Source: Eulemur rufifrons (lineage: Eukaryota > Chordata > Mammalia > Primates > Lemuridae). Taken from it: 64,000 nt of DNA. This document shows, piece after piece, positions 1 to 12,612 of this stretch. The stretch covers positions 314,501 to 378,500 of the forward strand of contig NC_091009.1 of the NCBI RefSeq assembly GCF_041146395.1, read 5' to 3'. The position numbers and the translations under genes were made by a program. Each line of letters opens with the position of its first letter. The stretch's first letter is position 1. The notes below the pieces were generated by a model that had not been told where the DNA came from, did not search any database, and saw only the letters and a program-made list of their open reading frames with translations.

Positions 1-1275
1 AAGCAACTCTTGGTGGGTGATTTTTAGGTCTGCTAAATTGTATTTTGAAAGAAGTACCAGAGTCATATATACTAATGCTTACATTCATGCAAAGAAAAAA
101 CCATGGGGTGATGTTTTGTGGGCATGTTAACCTGTAGTTTGGAAGAAGTTGGAGAGTCTTATTTAGGAAAGCTTACAGTCACCTAGAGAAAGCAACTCTC
201 GGGAGAGCCTTTCTTGGCCTGCTAAACTCTACTTTGCATCAATTGTGAGAGTCAAACATGGGAATGCTTTCATTCATTCAGAGAACGCAACGTTTGGGTG
301 GTGGTTTGTAGGCATTCTAAACTGTATTTTGGAGGAAGTACGAGAGTCATGTATATGAACGCTTACATTCACGCAGAGAAAGCAACTCTGGGGTCGTATT
401 TTGTTGGCATGCTAAACTGTGGTTTGGAAGAAGTTCGAGAGTCTTATATAGGAAAGATTACAGTGACACAGAGAAAACAACTCTCGGAAGTTTATTGGTA
501 GGCCTGCTAAACTCTAACTTGGATGAAATGTGAGAACGCTTGCATTCATTCACTCAGAGAAGGGAACATCGTGATGGTTTGAAGGCATAATAACTGTAGT
601 TGGGAAGAAGTAGGAGAGTCATATATATGAACCATTACATTCACGCAGAGAATGCAACTGTGGGGTGGCGATGTATGCATGTTAATCTGTAGTTTGGAGG
701 AAGTGCGAGAGTCATATCTGGGGAAAATTACAGTCACTTAGAGAAAGGAACCATCTTGGGCTGGTTTGTAGATCTGCTAAATTCTATTTTGGAAACAGAG
801 TGTGAGTCATATATGGGAACGCTTATGTTCACTCAGAGAAAGCAACCACGGTGTGGTGTTTTGTTGGCATGGTGTAGTTTGAAAGAAGTTGGAGATTCTT
901 ATATAGGAAAGTTTACAGTCACCTAGAGAAAGCAACTCACGGGGTGTTGTTTGTAGGCCTGCTAAACTCTAATTTAGATGAAGTGAGAGAGGCATATATA
1001 TGAACGCTTATATTGATGCAGAGAAAGCAACTATGGGGTGGTGTTTTGTAGGCATGCTAAAATATAATTTGGAAGAAGTTCGAAAACAGTCACTTAGAGA
1101 AAGCAACTCTCGGCGGTTGATTTTTCGGTGTGCTAAATTGTATTTTGAAAGAAGTACCAGAGTCATATATACAAACGCTTACATTCATGCAGAGAAAGCA
1201 ACTGTGGGGTGGTGTTTTCTAGGCATGCTAAACTCTAGTTTGGACGAAGTTTGAGAATCACATATAAGAAAGCTT
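1..1275 (+). repeat. left arm of a long inverted repeat
   Basis: Reverse-complementing this segment gives 24,613-25,887. The first 120 bases match exactly at the far end of the partner. Frames at 298-501, 546-737 and 1,000-1,254 recur on the opposite strand at 25,387-25,590, 25,151-25,342 and 24,634-24,888, with at most one residue changed. Paired positions sum to 25,888. The arm is cut by the window start, so its true length is unknown. Confidence 0.95.
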
Positions 1276-2729
1276 AGAGTCGCTAAAGCAAATCTCTGGG
1301 TGTGGAATGTAGGCGTGCCAAACTCTATTTTGGTTTCAGAGTGAGAGTCATATATGGGAAGGCTTACATTCACTCAGAGAAAGCAACGATGGTGTGGTGG
1401 TTTGTAGGCATACTGAACTCTAGTTTGGAAGAAGTAGGAGAATGATATATGGGAACGCTTACATTCATGCAGAGAAAGCAATTATGGGGTGGCTTTTTTG
1501 TAACCATGCAAATCTCTATTTTGCAAGAAGTTAAAGAGTAATATATAGGAAAGCGTACCGTCATTTATAGAAACCAACTTTCGGGGGATGGTTTGTAGGC
1601 CTGCAAAACTCTACTTTGGAAGAAGGGGGAGAGTCATATGGGGGACTGGGTACATTCACTCGGAGAAATCAACGATGGGGTTGTGGTTTGTAGGCATACT
1701 AAACTCTAGTTTGGAAGAAGGACGAGAATCATATATAGGAACGCTTACATTCATGCAGAGAAAGCAACTATGGAGTGATGTTTGTATGCCTACTAAACGA
1801 TAGTTTGGAGGATGTTCGAGAGTCATATCTGGAAAGCTTACAGTCATTTAGAGAAAGCAACTCTCTGGGGATGGTTCGTAGGCCTGCTAAACTCTATTTT
1901 CAATGAAGTGTTAGAATCATATGCAGGAACCCTTACATTCACTCAGAGAAAGCAACGTTGGGGTGGCCGTTTTTGAGCATACTAAACTCTACTTTGGAAG
2001 AGGTACTAGAGACATAAATACGAACGCTTACATTAACACAGAGAAAGCAAATACGGGGTGCTGTAGTGCAGGCATGCTAAACTATAGATTGGAAGAAGTT
2101 GGAAAGCTGACAGTCACTTAGAGAAAGCAACTCTTGGCGGGTGATTTTTAGGTCTGCTAAATTGTATTTTGAAAAACGTACCAGAGTCATATATACAAAC
2201 GCTTACATTCGTGCAGAGAAAGAAACTATGGGGTGACGTGTTGTTGGCATGCTAAACTGCAGTTTGAAAGGAGTTCCAGAGCGTTATATAGGATAGCTTA
2301 CAGTCACCTAGAGAAAACAACACTCGGGACAGCTTTGCAAGCCTCTAAACACTAATTAGCAGCAATTGTGAGAGTCAAATATGGGAACGCTTACATTCAT
2401 GGAGAGAACACAACGTTTGGGTGGTGGTTTGTAGGCATAATAACTGTAGGTCGGAAGAAGTAGGAGAGTCGTATATATGAACAGTTACATTCACGCAGAG
2501 AAAGAAACTGTTGGGTGGTGTATGTACGCATGTTAATCTATACTTTGGAGGAAGTTTGAGAGTCATATCTGGGGAAAATTACAGTCACATAGCTAAATCA
2601 ACCATCGGGGACTGGTTTGTAGGTCTGCTAAATTCTATTTTGGAAAAAGTGATTCATATAAGGGAATTCTTATGTTCACTCAGAGAAAGCAACGATGCGG
2701 TGGTGTATTGTTGGCATGCTAAACTTTAG
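1276..2729 (+). repeat. inverted, diverged HOR fragment
   Basis: It is a reverse-complement match to HOR monomers (for example 1,588-1,803 against 23,438-23,653 or 4,596-4,811), but with visibly more substitutions than the 1-1,275 arm. At some sites (the CCCCCGAAAG variant, the unmutated CTTCTTGC) it agrees with the left-edge copy 1 and not with the homogenised core. At others it agrees with the core. Confidence 0.8.
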
Positions 2730-2845
2730 TTTGGAAGAAGTTCGAGAGTTTTACATAGGAAAGCTTACATCCACCTAGAGAAAGCAACTCTCAGGATGTG
2801 GTTTATAGGCCTGGTGAACTCTAATTTGGATCAAGTGTGAGAGTC

Positions 2846-2860
2846 ATACATACGAGTTCC
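2846..2860. other. orientation switch within the satellite
   Basis: Left of this point the monomer runs GTGAGAGTCATACATA (A orientation). Immediately to the right it runs CGAGTTCCAAAATACAG (B orientation). The switch falls inside a monomer. The flanks do not pair as a hairpin: sequence going left matches an X/Z-type monomer edge, and sequence going right matches a different, diverged monomer. This is therefore a breakpoint between inverted blocks and not a simple palindrome centre. Confidence 0.85.
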
Positions 2861-3829
2861 AAAATACAGTTTAGTATGCCTACAAACCACCAGCCTAACA
2901 TTGCTTTCTCTGAGTGGATATAGGCCTTCCCTTATATGAATCTCGGACTGCTTTCAAAATGCAATTTGCCTGACCTACAAAACACCGCCTGAGAGTTGCT
3001 TTCTCTCACTATAAGCTTTCCTATATATGACTTTGGAACATAATTTAGCATGCCAACAAAAGGCCACCCCATAGTTTGCGTGAATGTAAGCGTTCCTATG
3101 CATCACGCTCGTACTTCTTCCAAAGTATAGTACACCTACCAACCACCTCCCCAACGTTGCTTTTTCTGAGTGAATGTAAGCATTCTTTTATTCTCGTACT
3201 TCCTCCAAACTCCAGTTTAGTGTGACTAAAAATCACCACCGCAACCCTACTTTCTCTGAGTGAATGTTAGCGTTCCCGTTTATGATTCACACTTCATCCA
3301 AAATAGAATTTAGCAGAACTACAAACCGGCCCCCAAGGGTTGCTTTCTCTGTGAGACTGTAAGCTTTCCTATTACTCTTAACTTCTTCGCAACTAGAGAT
3401 TTGCATGCCTACAAAACACCACCCCATATTTGCCCTCTCTGCGTGAATGTAAGCACTCACATATATGACTCTGCTACTTCTTCCAAAATACAGTTTAGTA
3501 TGCTTACAAACAACCACCCAAAAGTTAAGTTCTCTGTGAGAATGTTAGCGTTCCCATGTATGACAGTCACAAATGGTGCAAGGTAGAGTTTAGCAGGCTT
3601 ACAAACAATCTCTCGAAAATTGCTTCCTCTAGCGGACAGTAAGCTTTCCTATAAAAGACTGTCGAACTTTTTCGAAACTACATTTCAGCACGCCAACAAA
3701 ACATCACCACATAGTTTTTCTCAGCATAAATGTAACAGATTTTATATATGACTCTGGTACTTCTTTCAAAATACAATTTAGCACACCTCAAAATCAACCG
3801 CCGAGAGTTGCATTCTCTGTCACTGTCAG
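2861..3829 (-). repeat. diverged satellite monomers, left flank of the HOR array
   Basis: About ten monomers in B orientation show many substitutions, and some are shortened. One example is the unit near 2,996-3,076, where the TTGC-to-TTGC distance drops to about 80 bp. No HOR periodicity is visible. Parts of 3,580-3,829 resemble the opposite flank at about 24,720-25,780 more than they resemble the HOR core. Confidence 0.8.
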
Positions 3830-4455
3830 CTTTCGAACTTCTTCCAAATTATATTTTATCATGCCTACAAAACACCACCCCATAGTTGCTTTCTCTGCGT
3901 CCATATAAGCTTTCATATATATGACTCTCGTACTTCTTCCAAACTGGAGTTAGTATACCTACAAACCGGCACCCAAATTTACCTTTCTCTGAGTGAATGA
4001 AGCGTATCCATGTATGCCTCTTTCACTTCATCCAAATTAGAGTTTAGCGGCCCACAAACCACCTCCTGTGAGTTGCTTTCTCTAGGTGACTATAAACTTT
4101 CCTATATAAGACTCTCGAACTTCTTCCAAACTACAGTTTAGCATGCCAACAATACAGCGCACCATCGTTGATTTCTCTGAGTGAACATAAGCGTTCCCAT
4201 ATATGACTCTCACTCTTCTTCCAAAATAGAATTTAGCAGACCTACACAACACCCGATGGTTCCAATTCTCTAGGTGACTCTAATTTTTCCCACATATGAC
4301 TCTCGAGCTTCCTCCAAACTAGATTATGATGATTACATAGGCCACCCCACAGTTGCTTTCTCTTCGTAAATGTAACCGTTCATATATGACTCTCCTACTT
4401 CTTTTGAACTACAGCATTTATTCCTACAAACCATCACGACAACGTTCTTTCTCTG
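3830..4455 (-). repeat. partial, diverged HOR copy ('copy 0', monomers 10-16)
   Basis: This segment aligns in order with 5,340-5,950 of HOR copy 1. It shares the unusual monomer reading GCGTCCATATAAGC and the one reading GTGAATGAAGCGTATCC, with scattered substitutions. At about 4,440-4,476 it passes directly from HOR monomer 16 (Z type, GTGAATGCAAGCG) into monomer 29 (Z type, GTTCCTGCATATGATTC). Monomers 17-28 are missing. The segment appears to be an array-edge remnant created by unequal exchange. Confidence 0.8.
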
Positions 4456-4537
4456 AGTGAATGCAAGCGTTCCTGCATATGATTCTAACACTTCATTGAA
4501 AATAGAGTTTAGCAGGCCTACGAACCACCCCCAGAGA

Positions 4538-7229
4538 GTTGCTTTCTCTAAATGACTGTAAGCTTTCCAGATATGACTCTCGAGCATCCTCCAAACTATC
4601 GTTTAGTAGGCATACAAACATCACTCCATAGTTGCTTTCTCTGCATGAATGTAAGCGTTCCTATATATGATTCTCGTCCTTCTTCCAAACTAGAGTTTAG
4701 TATGCCTACAAACCACAACCCCATCGTTGATTTCTCCGAGTGAATGTACCCAGTCCCCCATATGATTCTCCCCCTTCTTCCAAAGTAGAGTTTTGCAGGC
4801 CTACAAACCATCCCCCGAAAGTTGGTTTCTATAAATGATGGTACGCTTTCCTATATATTTCTCTTTAACTTCTTGCAAAATAGAGATTTGCATGGCTACA
4901 AAAAAGCCACCCCATAATTGCTTTCTCTGCATGAATGTAAGCGTTCCCATATATCATTCTCCTACTTCTTCCAAACTAGAGTTCAGTATGCCTACAAACC
5001 ACCACACCATCGTTGCTTTCTCTGAGTGAATGTAAGCCTTCCCATATATGACTCTCACTCCGAAACCAAAATAGAGTTTAGCACGCCTACATTCCACACC
5101 CAGAGATTTGCTTTAAGCGACTCTAAGCTTTCTTATATGTGATTCTCAAACTTCGTCCAAACTAGAGTTTAGCACGCCTAGAAAACACCACCCCACAGTT
5201 CCTTTCTCTGCATGAATGTAAGCGTTTGAATATATGACACTGGTACTTCTTTCAAAATACAATTTAGCAGACCTAAAAATCCACCGCCAAGAGTTGCTTT
5301 CTCTAAATGACTGTCTGCTTTCGAACTTCTTCCAAACTATATTTTAGCAGGCCTACAAAACACCACCCCATAGTTGCTTTCTCTGCGTCCATATAAGCGT
5401 TCATATATATCACTCTAGTACTTCTTCCAAACTGGAGTTAGTATACCTACAAACCGGCACCTCAATTTACCTTTCTCTGAGTGAATGAAGCGTATCCATG
5501 TATACCTGTTTCACTTCATCCAAATTAGAGTTTAGCGGCCTACAAACCACCTCCTGTGAGTTGCTTTCTCTAGGTGACTGTAAACTTTCCTATATAAGAC
5601 TCTCGAACTTCTTCCAAACTACAGTTTAGCATGCCAACAATACAGCGCCCCATCGTTGATTTCTGTGAGTCAACATAAGAGTTCCCATCTATGACTCTCA
5701 CTCTTTTTCCAAAATAGAATTTAGCAGACCTACACACTAGCCCCCGATGGTTCCTTTCTCTAAATGACTCTAATTTTCCCCAGATATGACTCTCGAACTT
5801 CCTCCAAACTACAGATTATGATGATTACATACGCCACCCCACAGTTGCTTTCTCTGCGTGAATGTAACCGTTCATATATGACTCTCCTACTTCTTCGAAC
5901 TACAGTTGTTATTCCTACAAACCACCACGACAAAGTTCTTTCTCTGAGTGAATGCAAGCATTCTCACACTTCATCCAAATTACAGTTTAGCAGACCTACC
6001 AACAAACTACAGAGAGTTGTTTTCTCTGTGTCACTGTAATCTTTCCTATATAAGGCTCTCAAACTTCTTCCAAACCACAGTTTAGCATGCCAACAAAATA
6101 CGATCACAGAGTTGCTTTCTCTGCGTGAATGTAAGCATTCGTATATATGACTCTCCTACTTCCTCCAAAATACAGTTTAGAATGCTTACAAACCACCACC
6201 CAAACGTTGCGTTCTCTGAGTGAATGTAAGCGTTCCCATGTTTGACTCTCACAATTGATGCAAATTAGAGTTTAGCACGCTTAGAAACAATCTGCCGAGA
6301 GTTACTTTCTCTAGGTGACTGTAAGCTTTCTTATATAAGACTCGCGAACTTCTTCCAAACTACAGTTTAGCATGCCAACGAAACACTGCCCCATCGTTGA
6401 TTTCTCTGAGTGAACATAAGTGTTCCCACATATGACTTTCACTCTTCTTCCAAAATAGAATTTAGCAGATCTACAAAACGGCCCCCGATGGTTGCTTTCT
6501 CTAAGTGACTGCAATTTTCCCCAGATATGACTCTCGAACTTCCTCCAAAGTATAGATTAACATGCATACATACACCACCCAACAGTTTCTTTCTCTGCGT
6601 GAATGTAACCGTTCATATATATGACTCTCCTACTTCTTCCGAACTACAGTTATTATGCCTACAAACCACCACCCAAACGTTGTGTTCTCTGAGTGAATGT
6701 AAGCGTTCCCATGTTTGACTCTCACAATTGCTGCTAATTAGTGTTTAGAGGCTTGCAAAGCTGTCCCGAGTGTTGCTTTCTCTAGGTGACTGTAAGCTAT
6801 CCTATATAACACTCTGGAACTCCTTTCAAACTGCAGTTTAGCATGCCAAAAACACATCACCCCATAGTTTCTTTCTCTGCATGAATGTAAGCGTTTGTAT
6901 ATGACTCTGGTACGTCTTTCAAAATACAATTTAGCAGACCTAAAAATCACCCGCCAAGAGTTGCTTTCTCTAAGTGACTGTCAGCTTTCGAACTTCTTCC
7001 CATCTATAGTTTAGCATGCCTGCATTACAGCACCCCATATTTGCTTTCTCTGTGTTAATGTAAGCGTTCGTATTTATGTCTCTCGTACCTCTTCCAAAGT
7101 AGAGTTTAGTATGCTCAAAAACGGCCACCCCAACGTTGCTTTCTCTGAGTGAATGTAAGCGTTCCTGCATATGATTCTAACACTTCATTGAAAATAGAGT
7201 TTAGCGGGCCTACGAACCACCCCCAGAGA
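4538..7229 (-). repeat. satellite HOR copy 1 (2,692 bp, variant A)
   Basis: This is a complete 29-monomer unit; I set its start at the monomer beginning GTTGCTTTCTCTAAATG. Monomer types in order are XYZ XYZ XY XYZ XZ XYZ XYZ XZ XYZ XY XYZ, that is 11 X, 9 Y and 9 Z. The variant A marker is an A at 5,960 (GCAAGCATTC). Its first few hundred bases carry private edge variants, for example CCCCCGAAAG near 4,815 where later copies read CCCCCAAAAG, as expected for the outermost copy. Confidence 0.95.
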
Positions 7230-9921
7230 GTTGCTTTCTCTAAATGACTGTAAGCTTTCCAGATATGACTCTCGAGCATCCTCCAAACTATCGTTTAGTA
7301 GGCATACAAACATCACTCCATAGTTGCTTTCTCTGCATGAATGTAAGCGTTCCTATATATGATTCTCGTCCTTCTTCCAAACTAGAGTTTAGTATGCCTA
7401 CAAACCACAACCCCATCGTTGATTTCTCCGAGTGAATGTACCCAGTCCCCCATATGATTCTCCCCCTTCTTCCAAAGTAGAGTTTTGCAGGCCTACAAAC
7501 CATCCCCCAAAAGTTGGTTTCTATAAATGACGGTACGCTTTCCTATATATTTCTCTTTAACTTTTTGCAAAATAGAGATTTGCATGGCTACAAAAAAGCC
7601 ACCCCATAATTGCTTTCTCTGCATGAATGTAAGCGTTCCCATATATCATTCTCCTACTTCTTCCAAACTAGAGTTCAGTATGCCTACAAACCACCACACC
7701 ATCGTTGCTTTCTCTGAGTGAATGTAAGCCTTCCCATATATGACTCTCACTCCGAAACCAAAATAGAGTTTAGCACGCCTACATTCCACACCCAGAGATT
7801 TGCTTTAAGCGACTCTAAGCTTTCTTATATGTGATTCTCAAACTTCGTCCAAACTAGAGTTTAGCACGCCTAGAAAACACCACCCCACAGTTCCTTTCTC
7901 TGCATGAATGTAAGCGTTTGAATATATGACACTGGTACTTCTTTCAAAATACAATTTAGCAGACCTAAAAATCCACCGCCAAGAGTTGCTTTCTCTAAAT
8001 GACTGTCTGCTTTCGAACTTCTTCCAAACTATATTTTAGCAGGCCTACAAAACACCACCCCATAGTTGCTTTCTCTGCGTCCATATAAGCGTTCATATAT
8101 ATCACTCTAGTACTTCTTCCAAACTGGAGTTAGTATACCTACAAACCGGCACCTCAATTTACCTTTCTCTGAGTGAATGAAGCGTATCCATGTATACCTG
8201 TTTCACTTCATCCAAATTAGAGTTTAGCGGCCTACAAACCACCTCCTGTGAGTTGCTTTCTCTAGGTGACTGTAAACTTTCCTATATAAGACTCTCGAAC
8301 TTCTTCCAAACTACAGTTTAGCATGCCAACAATACAGCGCCCCATCGTTGATTTCTGTGAGTCAACATAAGAGTTCCCATCTATGACTCTCACTCTTTTT
8401 CCAAAATAGAATTTAGCAGACCTACACACTAGCCCCCGATGGTTCCTTTCTCTAAATGACTCTAATTTTCCCCAGATATGACTCTCGAACTTCCTCCAAA
8501 CTACAGATTATGATGATTACATACGCCACCCCACAGTTGCTTTCTCTGCGTGAATGTAACCGTTCATATATGACTCTCCTACTTCTTCGAACTACAGTTG
8601 TTATTCCTACAAACCACCACGACAAAGTTCTTTCTCTGAGTGAATGCAAGCGTTCTCACACTTCATCCAAATTACAGTTTAGCAGACCTACCAACAAACT
8701 ACAGAGAGTTGTTTTCTCTGTGTCACTGTAATCTTTCCTATATAAGGCTCTCAAACTTCTTCCAAACCACAGTTTAGCATGCCAACAAAATACGATCACA
8801 GAGTTGCTTTCTCTGCGTGAATGTAAGCATTCGTATATATGACTCTCCTACTTCCTCCAAAATACAGTTTAGAATGCTTACAAACCACCACCCAAACGTT
8901 GCGTTCTCTGAGTGAATGTAAGCGTTCCCATGTTTGACTCTCACAATTGATGCAAATTAGAGTTTAGCACGCTTAGAAACAATCTGCCGAGAGTTACTTT
9001 CTCTAGGTGACTGTAAGCTTTCTTATATAAGACTCGCGAACTTCTTCCAAACTACAGTTTAGCATGCCAACGAAACACTGCCCCATCGTTGATTTCTCTG
9101 AGTGAACATAAGTGTTCCCACATATGACTTTCACTCTTCTTCCAAAATAGAATTTAGCAGATCTACAAAACGGCCCCCGATGGTTGCTTTCTCTAAGTGA
9201 CTGCAATTTTCCCCAGATATGACTCTCGAACTTCCTCCAAAGTATAGATTAACATGCATACATACACCACCCAACAGTTTCTTTCTCTGCGTGAATGTAA
9301 CCGTTCATATATATGACTCTCCTACTTCTTCCGAACTACAGTTATTATGCCTACAAACCACCACCCAAACGTTGTGTTCTCTGAGTGAATGTAAGCGTTC
9401 CCATGTTTGACTCTCACAATTGCTGCTAATTAGTGTTTAGAGGCTTGCAAAGCTGTCCCGAGTGTTGCTTTCTCTAGGTGACTGTAAGCTATCCTATATA
9501 ACACTCTGGAACTCCTTTCAAACTGCAGTTTAGCATGCCAAAAACACATCACCCCATAGTTTCTTTCTCTGCATGAATGTAAGCGTTTGTATATGACTCT
9601 GGTACGTCTTTCAAAATACAATTTAGCAGACCTAAAAATCACCCGCCAAGAGTTGCTTTCTCTAAGTGACTGTCAGCTTTCGAACTTCTTCCCATCTATA
9701 GTTTAGCATGCCTGCATTACAGCACCCCATATTTGCTTTCTCTGTGTTAATGTAAGCGTTCGTATTTATGTCTCTCGTACCTCTTCCAAAGTAGAGTTTA
9801 GTATGCTCAAAAACGGCCACCCCAACGTTGCTTTCTCTGAGTGAATGTAAGCGTTCCTGCATATGATTCTAACACTTCATTGAAAATAGAGTTTAGCGGG
9901 CCTACGAACCACCCCCAGAGA
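7230..9921 (-). repeat. satellite HOR copy 2 (2,692 bp, variant B)
   Basis: Same 29-monomer order as copy 1. Variant B has GCAAGCGTTC where A has GCAAGCATTC, and otherwise shares A's bases at the positions that mark variant C. By eye it is almost identical to copy 5 over its whole length. Confidence 0.95.
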
Positions 9922-12612
9922 GTTGCTTTCTCTAAATGACTGTAAGCTTTCCAGATATGACTCTCGAGCATCCTCCAAACTATCGTTTAGTAGGCATACA
10001 AACATCACTCCATAGTTGCTTTCTCTGCATGAATGTAAGCGTTCCTATATATGATTCTCGTCCTTCTTCCAAACTAGAGTTTAGTATGCCTACAAACCAC
10101 AACCCCATCGTTGATTTCTCCGAGTGAATGTACCCAGTCCCCCATATGATTCTCCCCCTTCTTCCAAAGTAGAGTTTTGCAGGCCTACAAACCATCCCCC
10201 AAAAGTTGGTTTCTATAAATGACGGTACGCTTTCCTATATATTTCTCTTTAACTTTTTGCAAAATAGAGATTTGCATGGCTACAAAAAAGCCACCCCATA
10301 ATTGCTTTCTCTGCATGAATGTAAGCGTTCCCATATATCATTCTCCTACTTCTTCCAAACTAGAGTTCAGTATGCCTACAAACCACCACACCATCGTTGC
10401 TTTCTCTGAGTGAATGTAAGCCTTCCCATATATGACTCTCACTCCGAAACCAAAATAGAGTTTAGCACGCCTACATTCCACACCCAGAGATTTGCTTTAA
10501 GCGACTCTAAGCTTTCTTATATGTGATTCTCAAACTTCGTCCAAACTAGAGTTTAGCACGCCTAGAAAACACCACCCCACAGTTCCTTTCTCTGCATGAA
10601 TGTAAGCGTTTGAATATATGACACTGGTACTTCTTTCAAAATACAATTTAGCAGACCTAAAAATCCACCGCCAAGAGTTGCTTTCTCTAAATGACTGTCT
10701 GCTTTCGAACTTCTTCCAAACTATATTTTAGCAGGCCTACAAAACACCACCCCATAGTTGCTTTCTCTGCGTCCATATAAGCGTTCATATATATCACTCT
10801 AGTACTTCTTCCAAACTGGAGTTAGTATACCTACAAACCGGCACCCCAATTTACCTTTCTCTGAGTGAATGAAGCGTATCCATGTATACCTGTTTCACTT
10901 CATCCAAATTAGAGTTTAGCGGCCTACAAACCACCTCCTGTGAGTTGCTTTCTCTAGGTGACTGTAAACTTTCCTATATAAGACTCTCGAACTTCTTCCA
11001 AACTACAGTTTAGCATGCCAACAATACAGCGCCCCATCGTTGATTTCTGTGAGTCAACATAAGCGTTCCCATCTATGACTCTACTCTTTTTCCAAAATAG
11101 AATTTAGCAGACCTACACACTAGCCCCCGATGGTTCCTTTCTCTAAATGACTCTAATTTTCCCCAGATATGACTCTCGAACTTCCTCCAAACTACAGATT
11201 ATGATGATTACATACGCCACCCCACAGTTGCTTTCTCTGCGTGAATGTAACCGTTCATATATGACTCTCCTACTTCTTCGAACTACAGTTGTTATTCCTA
11301 CAAACCACCACGACAAAGTTCTTTCTCTGAGTGAATGCAAGCGTTCTCACACTTCATCCAAATTACAGTTTAGCAGACCTACCAACAAACTACAGAGAGT
11401 TGTTTTCTCTGTGTCACTGTAATCTTTCCTATATAAGGCTCTCAAACTTCTTCCAAACCACAGTTTAGCATGCCAACAAAATACGATCACAGAGTTGCTT
11501 TCTCTGCGTGAATGTAAGTATTCGTATATATGACTCTCCTACTTCCTCCAAAATACAGTTTAGAATGCTTACAAACCACCACCCAAACGTTGCGTTCTCT
11601 GAGTGAATGTAAGCGTTCCCATGTTTGACTCTCACAATTGATGCAAATTAGAGTTTAGCACGCTTAGAAACAATCTGCCGAGAGTTACTTTCTCTAGGTG
11701 ACTGTAAGCTTTCTTATATAAGACTCGCGAACTTCTTCCAAACTACAGTTTAGCATGCCAACGAAACACTGCCCCATCGTTGATTTCTCTGAGTGAACAT
11801 AAGTGTTCCCACATATGACTTTCACTCTTCTTCCAAAATAGAATTTAGCAGATCTACAAAACGGCCCCCGATGGTTGCTTTCTCTAAGTGACTGCAATTT
11901 TCCCCAGATATGACTCTCGAACTTCCTCCAAAGTATAGATTAACATGCGTACATACACCACCCAACAGTTTCTTTCTCTGCGTGAATGTAACCGTTCATA
12001 TATATGACTCTCCTACTTCTTCCGAACTACAGTTATTATGCCTACAAACCACCACCCAAACGTTGTGTTCTCTGAGTGAATGTAAGCGTTCCCATGTTTG
12101 ACTCTCACAATTGCTGCTAATTAGTGTTTAGAGGCTTGCAAAGCTGTCCCGAGTGTTGCTTTCTCTAGGTGACTGTAAGCTATCCTATATAACACTCTGG
12201 AACTCCTTTCAAACTGCAGTTTAGCATGCCAAAAACACATCACCCCATAGTTTCTTTCTCTGCATGAATGTAAGCGTTTGTATATGACTCTGGTACGTCT
12301 TTCAAAATACAATTTAGCAGACCTAAAAATCACCCGCCAAGAGTTGCTTTCTCTAAGTGACTGTCAGCTTTCGAACTTCTTCCCATCTATAGTTTAGCAT
12401 GCCTGCATTACAGCACCCCATATTTGCTTTCTCTGTGTTAATGTAAGCGTTCGTATTTATGTCTCTCGTACCTCTTCCAAAGTAGAGTTTAGTATGCTCA
12501 AAAACGGCCACCCCAACGTTGCTTTCTCTGAGTGAATGTAAGCGTTCCTGCATATGATTCTAACACTTCATTGAAAATAGAGTTTAGCGGGCCTACGAAC
12601 CACCCCCAGAGA
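9922..12612 (-). repeat. satellite HOR copy 3 (2,691 bp, variant C)
   Basis: The unit is one base shorter than A and B because a C is lost at about 11,083 (ATGACTCTACTC in place of ATGACTCTCACTC). Four substitutions mark the variant: C at 10,846, C at 11,064, T at 11,519 and G at 11,949. The same five differences recur together in copies 6 and 7. Confidence 0.95.

Larger units (their letters stand above)
1..2852 (+). repeat. 93-bp satellite, inverted (A-orientation) segment
   Basis: The segment consists of tandem monomers of about 93 bp. Recurring words are GAGAAAGCAACTC, GTAGGC.TGCTAAA, GGAAGAAGT, GAGTCATATAT and AACGCTTACATTCA. All monomers read in the orientation opposite to the rest of the satellite block to the right. 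Bases 1-1,275 are a nearly perfect inverted copy of 24,613-25,887. Bases from about 1,276 to 2,729 match HOR sequence in reverse complement, with clearly more differences. No gene is visible, and the short frames here are the same frames seen in the inverted partner. The segment is cut by the left end of the window. Confidence 0.95.

Noticed and set aside
2846..2860. Perfect palindrome or hairpin centre
   Set aside because: Sequences running away from the switch in the two directions do not match each other. The best partner of the left arm is about 22 kb away.
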